DNA from: Pezizomycotina sp. ARF18
Lineage: Eukaryota; Ascomycota
Direction of reading: 5' to 3'
DNA: 64,000 bases
Assembly: GCA_002224055.1 (NCBI GenBank)
Contig: AZLU01000040.1
Coordinates: 31,316-95,315, forward strand
How positions within the stretch are numbered: the stretch's first letter is position 1; each line of letters starts with the position of its first letter. The notes below the pieces were generated by a model. It did not search any database. It saw only the letters and a list, made by a program, of their open reading frames with translations, and was not told the origin of the DNA. Of the stretch, positions 39,627 through 50,400 are shown one piece after another. A program made the translations under genes and the position numbers.

Positions 39627-40290
39627 CTAAGCCACTTCAATCTCCTTCCTCAGGTTTTCCTCCGCCGCCCTCTTCTTTCCCGTTACAACAACCATCCCCT
39701 TATCCTTCTCCCCGTCTTGTGTCTTTTCGTCTTCTTCTACTCCAACCCTCTCACTATCGCTTCCCGTCTTAACGACGTCGCTCCTCGTCAATAACCTATA
39801 ACTCTCCTCATCAATCTCCGCCAACCTGCTCTTCTGCAGCCTACCTTCCCTTCATCCCGTAAAACTCCTGAAACATCATGAACAACGGCTTCACCTTATC
39901 CGGATACACCCTGTTCGGCTTTCCTTCCATACAGCGATCCTTCTCAATATGGACGCGGAGAATGCGTACTTCCATAGCGTAGACCAATCCTTGACGATCG
40001 GGTAAATCGGACACTAGCTCGTGCTTAGAGACTAGTTCCGCTTCGTCTGCACCGGGCATTCGAGCACTCTTGGTGGACGGATAAGATCTGACTTTTGCTC
40101 TGTGAGGCCGGCGCACGCGAATTTATCTTTTACGTGGGTGTATCCACCGGACGACTTCCAGGCATCGACGGGTTCGAGCCGGTTGTTTTAGCGAGCGCGC
40201 TTACGTTTGCGGCCATGGAGTCTGAAGGGAGGTTGATCACGATTTGTTTCGTGCGGTGGAGGTTTTGGGTGGTGCAGCGACCGGCGCGAA
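39627..40290 (-). pseudogene. Flavin-reductase-like (FMN-binding split barrel) gene, N-terminal part missing
   Basis: The minus strand reads TTQNLHRTKQIVINLPSDSM, then ALAKTTGSNP, GYTHVKDKFACAGLTEQ, RPPRVLECPVQ, AMEVRILRVHIEKD, EGKPNRVYPDKVKPLFMMFQ, EFYGM and SRLAEIDEESYRLL. In this order they are the second half of the flavin-reductase-like domain of fungal proteins, which use reduced FMN or FAD. The first half of the domain (the segment before the TTQN motif) is not seen; upstream sequence is AT-rich with no matching frame. Frames change by single bases about four times. The charged C-terminal tail (to IEVA) is complete. This may be a 5'-truncated relic at the edge of the decayed compartment, or the first exon may be too altered to see. 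Confidence 0.65.
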
Positions 40291-43059
40291 AGGCCTTGTG
40301 TTTTTCGGATGATGATGCTGTTCGTGATGTTGGATTTCGAGGGGCGGTTTGCTCTATATTTATAAACAGCTTTGAGCTTCATGATTGTACTAATGATGAA
40401 GTTGAGCTAGATTACAAGAGAAGATAGAAGCAGGATTGATAGTGATAATCAAAGCTTAGTGTAACTTATTGTGATTCTCGCTAAACATCCCTGCTCCCGC
40501 GGAAACTGTAAGTATCAATTTGCTGGTGTTTTCAAAGTGACCAATTTTAGAATCTTCTAAGTGATATGCAAACTGGACCCTGCGGTGCGAAATGAGAAGA
40601 TCCGTGGCTTTGTCATATTTGATCGCCTTGTCATGAAATCCGCATATTGTGGGAATATCTGTTTCCCCGCAGTTGAGATGTTACCAAAATTCACATTTTC
40701 TGCGTAAAGTGTTTTTGCGCTCAAAAGTGACCAATCAAAATTTGAGCGCAACTTTGTTTTAATTCGCCAATTTGTCTAATTCTCCACTGCACGCACAGGA
40801 GGTCCGATCGCACCCGTTGATCACGCTTATCAAGAAGCGAGATATAAGTCAGGGTCCGGATTCGGCTGCTATATTGGCAAGTTTTCAGCTTTTTTATCTT
40901 GTAGATCCTTTTATCGAAGGTAAAGCTTAACTGGGCACAATACCCGGCGAAAGATGCCCGCTATACAAGGGTAATTTAAATCAGTTCCGCGGAAAGCAAC
41001 ATTTCTTATCAGACTTATGGACATAGAGGCTAATAGTCTGTGGATATATTGAGGTAATAAGATGACTTGACAAACTGACAAATATATTAAGTTGCTTGTC
41101 ATTGGCAATATATCGAGTCAAAGGCAGACTCCACGGACTGCTGTTGGACGCAAATTCACTCCTTACTTCATTTCACATTAATTTGAGATCCACTAGAGGT
41201 GAAGACTTCGGAGTTTCAGGAGAGACTTGGACAGGCGCGTCGCGGTTCGAAGATTATCATAGACTTGATTAAACTTAAGACAATTACAGCTCAAAGTAGT
41301 CCATGAGCATCAGCAACTAAGGAACGATATCTACCTTTTCCCGGCGAAATTCCGTTCACATGGAAGAATCAATTCGTAAGTGCGACTAAGATCTTGAAGC
41401 GCTTAATTTACAGTCTGCGCAGGGTAAGGACCAAAGATATCAAGCCACCTACCAGGCGCTAAGTACATGACTTGCCGCAAAGTTCTCAATACTAGAACTC
41501 AAGACCCCATTTGGGTAATATATTTTGAATCGGACCATCTTCCAGAGGGCTTGAACTTTAGCTGATGAAACTTTGGCATCCAAACGATATTGTTTTCTGA
41601 AATTTGATTTTTATATTCCTTTTTATTCTTCCTCCTCCACCCCAGTCCCTTTTTATTTGTTATCATTGTCATTCTTCCCTTACAGTGATATCAATTCCAT
41701 AGGGAAACTGATAGGAACTATGATTTCATGTTATGTAACTTGACCGAAGGGTGCCCCCTATGTAAATAATCCCGAACAGGTTATTACTTGAGAGGTTTTT
41801 TTTTTCCTTTTTATTTTTTCAAATGGATATTTAGTAATGATGTAGTAGTATGCAATTTCAGCCAGGTCAGTTCAAAAGAGAGTAACAGGAACCTGAAGAG
41901 CCGAATTTTCAGGATGGTGGAATAACGAGATATCTAACTAGCGTTAGAAAGATTAATCAACCCAAAAGAAATTCTTAAAAAAGGGAAATATATAATATGA
42001 AGCTTATGAACCAAATCTATCGAGTACTTAAACTGGTATATAAGCTCTCTGCTGAAAAATAAGCTTAACAAAGTCGCCTTTAATACAGATTTCTATTGAT
42101 GGCAGGTACTTTACCTGCCATTATTGCTATTGCTGATAGCCTTCATCTTGGCCGCTAATGACGATATTCCTTATTAGTCGCTACTGTTGTATACTGCTAT
42201 TATCTCTGCATCGACGTCCTTTCCTCGCCGCTACTAATTTTATAATCAAGAACAATTAATATATTTTATTACTTGGAGAGGCCCGATATATCACGATCTA
42301 AAAATCGAATTTACATCTTGCTTAAGTTTTCTAGACACCGAAAAAATTGATTATATATTATCTCGCTTAGGTACAGTATAGATTAACATCCAATTGATAT
42401 AAAAAATTCTTATATATCAAATCAATTTACATCTCGGGCTTAGGTAATTATTCCCAAGCGAAAGGGCCCGGTATTCTTGCATACCGAAGCTCTTTCGGAA
42501 GCTTTTTACTTCACAAACCCTACTATATTTCATTAATTTCTTAATTCACTGGAGGTGCACTTTTAGAAAGGATTACTTTTATATTCTCTTTTTTGATAGT
42601 CATATCTTCCTTCTGCTGAGTAGCTTAGGAAGGATATGTAGATTCTTGTGCCCAAACCAAAAATTTTGCACGCGCAGGGCCAAATAAACATTAGAATATC
42701 GGCACGAGACAAATTTCAGGTATAAATTGTGAAATAAAATACGAAATGCATGAAACACAATCTTCCTAAGTATGTAGGAGATGACACTGCTTACCAAGCT
42801 AGTAGTATCGTCCTCAGACCGGTCTTTTTTTTTTTTTTTCTTTTACTTTTTTTTCTAAAGTTCCCTTTTCCCCGTTTTGTCCGTTAGGACTAACATCGAT
42901 TTTATACGGCCATAGCAAATGCTCATAAAAACAGAAAGCAGCCTTCAGACAGCGAAGTTGTAGAGCTTTAGTATGATTTGTTTGATGCTGGTGCTCCTAC
43001 GCACAGGCGAACTAGAAAAAAGGAAGAAAACCATTCACTTGCATCAAGTTGTATAGAAA
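40291..43059. other. AT-rich decayed spacer
   Basis: No gene recognised. Repeated short units containing AATTTACATCT and a GCTTAGG motif occur two or three times between about 42300 and 42440, suggesting old local duplication. The perfect hairpin at 42099-42121 lies here. Confidence 0.5.
42099..42121. repeat. Perfect 10-bp hairpin ATGGCAGGTA / TACCTGCCAT
   Basis: A 10-bp stem with a 3-base CTT loop in otherwise AT-rich sequence. It may be the remains of a small transposon end or a dispersed repeat. No flanking duplication was recognised. Confidence 0.75.
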
Positions 43060-43457
43060 GGTACCGGTACTTTATTTTCATGAAAAAAAAAGAAATGAAA
43101 ACTATTCACTTGTATCAAGTTGTATAGAAAGGTACCGGTACTTTACCCATTGTCAAAAGCATGAGATGATCGTGGCAGACCTCTCTTGGCGTACCATGAG
43201 GTACCTGACTAGTCTAGTACTTCCGGATTTGCCCGCTCAAGCAGCACGGACTATATAAGGAAGCAGTGCGTGCTTAAGGCCGTGCTGTGCTGTTAGGTAT
43301 TTTCCAAGCAAAACAACAAATCAGTACGCCAAAGAGGGTCGACCAGGATCATCTCATGCTTTCGACAATGGGTAAAGTACCGGTACCTTTCTATACAACT
43401 TGATACAAGTGAATAGTTTTTATTTCTTTTTTTTCATGAAAATAAAGTACTGGTACC
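43060..43457. mobile_element. 398-bp fold-back (MITE-like) element
   Basis: Two arms of about 135 bp, 43060-43194 and 43324-43457, are inverted copies of each other with about 92-95% identity by eye, both beginning GGTACC(G/A)GTACTTTA. Each arm holds the GGTACCGGTACTTTA motif twice (in the left arm at 43060 and 43131). The central 130 bp contains a second inverted pair, CAGCACGG (43242) and CCGTGCTG (43280), around a TATATAA. There is no coding capacity. The left flank, 43034-43074, is a second copy of the sequence at 43105-43145, so one arm has been extended by a 71-bp duplication. Flanks are A-rich and a target duplication longer than AAA cannot be shown. It looks like a non-autonomous DNA-transposon derivative; the parent family is unknown. 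Confidence 0.75.
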
Positions 43458-43883
43458 AAAAAAGAAAAGAAAACTTCAACCAAACTACAATGCAAGGAAA
43501 AAACCATTGCTCTCTTACTTTTCGAAAGGAAATCACCTTCAGAAGTTGAATCGTAAAATATTAATTAATACGCCTTGACCTCGTGGAAAGAGAAGCAGAA
43601 GAAATCATGTTATTTTTCATCTTCGGGTTTTAACTTCACTTTCTTTTCTTTTCTTTTCTTTTTTTTAACTTGATTAAAATGCAGTATTTTCTTTTGTGGT
43701 ACAACTACGCGAAGGACAAATGTTTAATGGCTAATTTGAAGCATTGTTGTTTTCGCGATATTAATATATTCCTGAGAGAAATCTCAAATACCACACGTAT
43801 CTATTAAAGGAACATAAATCCGTGATTCGGACTCCACGCTGTGGCCATCATCTCCGTATTCTTTCTAGTTGTATTACAGCTTG

Positions 43884-44070
43884 TCACTGTCTCGTCCACA
43901 TCCACCTCCACGCATACTGCTTTTTGGATACAGTCATAATAACGCATCCTCCCCTCTTCCCACGTTCCTGCAAAGACTTATTCAGACAAATAGGACAAGT
44001 TCTTGAAATTCGCGATTGTTGCCCTCGTTGAGCAGCGCAGCTGGCGCAGAGCTTGTGTTTGCATCTGCGG
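43884..44070 (-). pseudogene. RING-finger gene relic A
   Basis: An open minus-strand stretch reads CKHKLCASCAAQRGQQSR followed by TCPICLNKSLQERGKRGGCV. The C-x-H-x2-C-x2-C and C-P-x-C spacing is that of the second half of a C3HC4 RING finger, the zinc-binding core of E3 ubiquitin ligases. The first half of the domain is not recognised upstream, and no start or complete gene can be given. A related relic lies at 47327-47465 in the same orientation. Confidence 0.5.
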
Positions 44071-44649
44071 AAACTAGAAGTCGTACCACATATCTTGTTA
44101 ATAGGATAATACTAGCAAAATTTTTTAAAATTATAATTTAAACAAAGCTTTAAAGATCAAACCTAATGAGTTTCTCTGATGAGCTTAACTGTTCCAGCAC
44201 AAGTCCGCAGGATGCGCAGTTATTACGGCTTTTCTGCGAAGATTGCTGATAATCTTCCACGCGTGCACCGTGGGTAGAAGACTGATGTTTGAAGGGCATA
44301 CTTAATTAGCTGTGTAGCGTTCCGTTATTTTAAAGGCTGTATGATGTAGCTGGTCGAGTGCGCTCATCTACTTTTTCGTATTGGAAAAGAATTGGCGGCT
44401 TTCGTCCTAAATGTACAAGAGTGCTTGCCGAAAAAATCCAAACGGAAAGAAAACATCCAAATGAAAAAAGTGGGAATACCTCTGCTTTTATAGCATCGAC
44501 TATCGATGCAGATGAATGAGGCTGCTACGATAGACACTGCAAAAATTTCCTTTTCCTGCCAATAAGCATTGAGTAAGGCGAGGATATATTAACGGACTGT
44601 GTCTGGCGTTTGAGCACACTTACGTTGCTAATATGCATCTTTTGACTTT

Positions 44650-44875
44650 ATGAGTGACCTCTCGAGCTGGAATAATCTTGGAAATTTAGGAATTGAAATC
44701 TAGTCGCAATATATCTTAACTGGTTCTATTATGCAAAAGATCACCTAGAGGTGGCTCCCTTGTTGTGTCCTTATGAATGTAGTGAAGACGCTCCCTGGAA
44801 CTCTATGAAAGTTAATGGAGACTATATCCAATATAACACTGTTGTCGAAAGCTCTGGAACTAATTTTTAGCACTA
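44650..44875 (+). pseudogene. RIP-like decayed copy of the zinc-finger gene at 59378, 5' part
   Basis: The stretch aligns with the start of the better-preserved gene from its ATG on (ATGAGTGACCTCTCGAGCTG against ATGAGCGAATTTTCCAGCTG). Over an ungapped 140-bp block (44731-44870 against 59481-59620) I count 32 differences, of which about 22 are C-to-T or G-to-A from the preserved copy to this one, and only about 3 the reverse. In-frame stops have been created. This is the pattern of repeat-induced point mutation or methyl-cytosine decay in a duplicated gene. Confidence 0.8.
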
Positions 44876-46039
44876 CCTATGGATAAGTGGTGAAGTTAGA
44901 AATTATTGAGTGATTACTTTAGATTATTTGTTAGCTATTACTAATTTCGAACTGTATGGTATGAGAATATAGATTGTTTGGTTGTTTTCAAAACCTTCCC
45001 TTGTTGTGGTATATATCTTGAATCAACGTGTTGCGGAAATGTGGTGAAAACCAATCTAGTGGCTGTCGGTCGCTTGGACCACGTACGCCGATGCCGAGGC
45101 TTTCTTTGTTTTCGATAGATGAGGAACGAGCCTCATCTTAGCGGGTGCTTTAGGGGAGTAGCGAAAAACTGATAATTCCTTATCACGTGATCGGGCCTCC
45201 CGAAATACTAGAGCGCTTAGCAAAATACCTAGAAGCTGTATCGTATACCTGCCTGGGATCTGAGGGCTGGCTAGTGCCCTAGCTATTCTTCCTTAGAATT
45301 GAGGTCGCCACTGGCTCGACGGGTAGCGATAATCTTAGGAATGTTGACTGTCATACAATTCGACAAAAATTACAGTGTGCTAAAGTCGCGATAATCATAT
45401 ATGCATATTCTGGAGCTTAAATTCTCAAAATTATTGACTTTAGTTATGATTTAGGGTCGAGAAGTGATTGTGTTGTGAGACTTAGGGAATTAGAGATCTA
45501 GTACTTCATCTGCGATGGCTGAAAAGTTTAAGTATAACGAAAAATAATTCGGGTTATAGTGTCGTGGTTTGACAAGATCCCTCATTGTTATACTTAGGAT
45601 GGGCATTGGCCGGCGAGAGTTGGCTAACTAAGTAAAAAGGGATGCCTCACTTGGCGAGGCCCTGGTATATTCAATAGGTCAGAATAGCGACTTCCAAGAC
45701 CATGATAACGACCGCCTGATACTGTAAAAGGCCGAGGCTTCATACAGTGCGAAAATATAGAATTGGAATGATCACCTGGTATTTCTTCTTTGTCATTCCG
45801 TATTTTGACGCACCAAGCGACGGATTACAAGTACATCGAGACGTAAACAAATGCTTTCAACTGCCTTTATTTTATTCCTCTCTAATATTCCAAGTTCCTC
45901 TCGTATAGAATAACGCGGACGCTTATGTATTGGCGCCAGCTATTGAAGAAACCCCTTCAAACTCAAGTAACGAGGGGCTTGTCACGTACCGCCCTTAGTA
46001 AAAGGCTCATACGGATACATGCTTAGAAGTGGCCGGGTT

Positions 46040-46330
46040 TGGCCCCTAAACCTTTCAAGGAAGCATGGGGTGCAGTTGTTGGGGAAGGAAATAGTTTGTT
46101 TTATCATGTCACAACTTGTAATAGGTTATTCAGCTAAAGGAAAGATTTCTCTAGGTCTAGTAATTGGAAATAATATATTAAGAGAAGACACGGGAAAGAC
46201 GAGTGGGAAATATGTTGTGAAAAAATACCTGGTTTCTAGCATAAATGGCATACGTATAAGCGAAGGTTTATCGTGGTTGACAAGGAACATTTTACTACCA
46301 GAACCTCTGCAGATTGAATTCTTCATATAG
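46040..46330 (+). pseudogene. RIP-like decayed copy of the zinc-finger gene, third-finger region
   Basis: 46084-46125 matches 60089-60130 (GAAGGAAATAGTTTGTTTTA against GAAGGAAACAGTCTGTTTTG), and similarity continues more weakly through the part that encodes the third finger. The distance between this block and the 5' block is about 750 bp longer than in the preserved gene, so other sequence has entered in between (44880-46040); I could not identify it. Confidence 0.7.
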
Positions 46331-47326
46331 CGGATGTAAAGACGATTGTGAGAGGAGCGGCGGTGATTCGACTATAGTGGCGATCCCATCACTGCGGTAA
46401 GATGGTCGCCTGTCGAAGTTAGCTGCGAAAACATGGGAAAAGCGGAACAATGGCTAGCGCTAGCAAGCGGTCCCGGTTACTGATGTGGGCGGAAATCAGG
46501 TATTAGTTCTCTTTTATGAACTTAACACGGGAGAAATGTTTCAAAGCAATATTGCCGTATTGGTGAGACGATAGGCATTTATCCTGAGCATACGGTATCC
46601 TCCATTTGGTATATTTTCTCATTAGCCTTTCCCGTGCCGCATTTTAGCGTGTTGTCCTGTATTATCATATCGTAAGAATCCTTTTCCCTTCTCGGATGAG
46701 CGGGGTGCAAATTGTTACATAATGAATAGAGTATTTCCCTTCAGTTTTATATATTCTGTGTACATAGCGGTGGAAGTCATTCCTGAGATCATACACTTCT
46801 GAGTATCTATGTGTTATCTTTGCGCCTTGAGTACATCTTGTAATTCTCTTATCTAGGCCCGCAGGAGGGGAATAGGAGGTAGGGCTCTAGGACCATAATC
46901 ACTTCACGCCAATAGAGTAACTATAGTTCCAGAAATCATTCTCGTTTTGGCTAGGAGAAGACGGGGGAGGTACCCTAAGATGAACTTCACCACCTCGTGG
47001 CGCTTCTATAAATTTAAATATAATTTCAAGCTGGGTTGAAATGAATCGTCTATGACCAAGAATCAAAACAAGGGTCATAGGTAAACCGAGATTATTTGAA
47101 AGTTAAAGTTTTCATATTTTAGTTTTCCCAACTCAAGGCAGTATCTAACTATCTCGTCGTAGATTTTTCTTTTGTTTCTTGAGCTCGCCTCCAAGGCTAG
47201 CAACCTCAGAGGTGCCCTCGGACGGATAATAAACAGGCTACGTATCTCAGGCGTATACTATTCCCACCACAACTTTTCACTACCTTCCCTATATCGTATC
47301 CCGTCAAAATATTTCTCTTGAAAAGC

Positions 47327-47465
47327 CTAGCACAAAATACATCCTCCCCCTTTCTGTCCCATGTTCGATGTGTTCTGACAAATCGGACAAGATTTTCGCG
47401 CGTTTCGTTGAGTGAGTTGTGAAGCGGCGCAACGGGCACGCACAGGTAGTGCGGGGAGCCCAAAG
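47327..47465 (-). pseudogene. RING-finger gene relic B
   Basis: The minus strand reads HYLC, then after a one-base frame change CAASQLTQRNARKSCPIC and QNTSNMGQKGGGCIL. The arrangement matches relic A at 43884-44070, including the KxGGC tail after the CPxC. The two are clearly related but well diverged, so the duplication is old. Confidence 0.45.
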
Positions 47466-50400
47466 GCTCCACCGTGGTTTTTCGGGTGGATATTCTCTGG
47501 CAGAGTATGTATATACGCGGCGCAAATTTTTACGGGCAGGTGAAATATAGGGCTACAAGCGTCAAGGAGGATTACATGGCCACCATAATGGCCACCACTC
47601 CCGAAGAGAATACAACTGGGAAATATGAACAGTTGTGTAACAGGTTATCGACACTATTTTGTCTCGATCGGTGTCCATGAATGTTCTAAGCTCATGTACA
47701 CTCGCTCATCTAGGGGCCAATCCAGGAATCATCGAATTGATTATCCGCAATATACTTGTCAGCATTACCCACTCAAACTTGAGTTCCCCCCTCGGTAGGT
47801 GGGTTCTTGTGTAAAGGTAGATTTCCATTTCCCTTATCGATAGGAATGCATTTTGCCCGTGTTTTATTGATGTATTAATATAAAAGAGCATTCGAGTTCA
47901 TAACTTGCTCACGAGTTATGTACGTCCTAGAGGCTTGGTTGATTATGTTGAAGGTTCCAGGCGACAGATGGCGGCCGGAGAAACTTATTCATGTATGTAG
48001 ATAACCTGATCCAATTGACCCAATCTGGGGAGAACACCGTTATATTGTATCTCCGTGAAAAGTAAAAAATTGGGCAAAGAATTAAATTTGAAACTTCGCT
48101 GTAGAGTCGCAATCTGAATGTTCTAACCATGCTGAATCACAATAATGGGCTCGGATGTTTAGAACACAAATCGTCTGAGAACAAACACATTTTTCAGTCC
48201 TAGCACTAAGCTCTTTCCAGCTATGGCGCTGTAAACTCGAAGCGTAGATGCTTTAGATGCCGCTATATCAAGTGTTAATAATAGCGACCTCATTGCGCTT
48301 ATCCATTATCTATTAAAAGTCAACAACCCTAAATAAGTAGCATGCATCCTTAACAATAACCATAGCTCCTTTTCCACGGTGATATCTGAGTACAAAGTCT
48401 AGAAACCTATTTTATTATTCAGAAGCTTATATATGTGTGTATTCTTAGTTTTCAAGTAAGGCCCCGATCATTATCCCGCAATGTTATAAAACGAGCTATA
48501 TTTGGCCAGAAGTACTATTAAAATGCATCTATTATATACAGCCATCTTACTGGCTTTTTAGACTAGCTTAAATGGGTTTGGTAAAGCTTACAAGATACCC
48601 TAGAGGGTGGACAGCCGTGATTCGGGAATTTAATATCCGATACTTTGTTTACTACTGTAGGCTAATTAGACTTGGGTACCACTTCTAAGTTACTTGTTGC
48701 TTAATAAATCTCAATAACTTACGATGAACAATTTAAAGCACTCTAAAGTGGTAACAGTATGGCTCTGGATATTCAATTTCGTGTTAGGAAACGCAATGGA
48801 AAATATAAACGCTTTCAAATAACAATTAAGCGATGAGAAGAGAAGGCTAAACTAAGCAGAAGACCGAAGTTGAAACGCTTCTTAATCGGTCAAACATTTT
48901 ACTGGCGTAAATACTTAACCTTAAACAGATAAGTACATAAACTCCGGGGTTATCACTCCTAGCCTTTCTATTTTCGCGTCTAAAAAAGATATGTGCATGG
49001 TTATTTTGATGGAAGATGATTCGGTATAACAATTATACGTCACTAGATATTTCAAAATATATCCAGCAATAGTATGTCCGAGCAAGTACTGACGCCAAAG
49101 GGCCACTGCCTTGAATATCTTGTCGCAGCTCTAAATTATGTACTACATGCTAAGGAATATTTCTCAGGTATAAGTAAGTTATCCCTTTAGCGTACAGAGA
49201 TTCCTAAAAAGCATAATAGAAGAGTTACAATATAGCCTCATAGACTTCTCAATTGTGGAATCCGTAGATAGCATACGGTTCTACACCTCAACGAACTTCC
49301 TCTGTTCAATGAGCCCAACGGTCGCATCTTACGACAGCGTTAGGAAATTCTACGATAGCTAGAATCATTTGTTCATTCTTCGTTTCAGCTTCATCTATCT
49401 CGCAAATACCTTTGGCTCACTTTCAGCCCTGGATATGTCGTGGATAGAGTGAGATTGTTGAAGTCCTGATATCGATAAGGGTGTTTCTGTGTGCGCGCAT
49501 TGATATTGAGTATGGTGCGCGTGTAGTTACAGTGAGAGAATCTCCTACTGTAAAGCCTCTGAAAGAAGCCGAGTACGGTATTATTTACTAGATAGATGCA
49601 GTTACTTTTTACCGTTGTAAAGAAGCGATTCTCCTTAAGGCGAGTCACTTGATGTTTATTCGAAAATAACCACGCATAGCGGGTTAGAGGCTTTCGACCA
49701 GCAGAAGTCCAGCAGTTAGATACTTTATGACCAGAGTAATAAAAAGAACTTTCCAGTGCTAATCTATTGGAATAATGCTATATTTAGCCCTTGTATTGAC
49801 TCGCGCCTAATGGAATAAAGCATAGAACGGAACATAACCGGGATTTGGTAGATTTTAAAATAGTATTCCCAAGAGAGCACCTTAACTGAATTACAACTAG
49901 GCTCGGTTAATGAATCGCGCGACGATAATTGTGAATCCAAGACAACTCAGTTGCGGTCGTGATTTAAGAGGCATTTGGTGACATTATACGCGTAGGATTC
50001 TGGTATTGCTGGGTACAATGCTGGGGTAACCCAGTAATGCACGGATAAAGCGTCTTCGAGAGTAACAAGTAGAGACAAGTCAATTATTTAACTTGGCTTA
50101 TCAGCGCTGTTTTTTTTTTTTTTTTTTTTTTTTTTAATCTCGAAAATTCCATTAACGCCACTTTCTGAAGACTAGTCTCTGCTCCGTCAAATCAGCTTCG
50201 ACTCTTACGCGTATTTATACTTGCATTGATTGAGAGTAGGTATACTATCGGCCAGGGCAATGCCATTCATAACGTCAGCATTCTGGATCGTCGAGACCTG
50301 CCTCGTAGGAAATTCGCTTCCGATGAGGAAATGTTTTCCTCTAAAAGTTACGTGTCAAACGTACCTCTACTTACAGCTGTACTACCCAGATTCTCCTGTG

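Noticed and set aside
47560-47690. Third copy of the C2H2 gene's 5' part, near RING relic B
   Set aside because: About 30 of 44 positions match (for example ATTTTGTC against GTTTTGTC) but only with gaps; too weak to list as a feature. A computed alignment against shuffled sequence would settle it.
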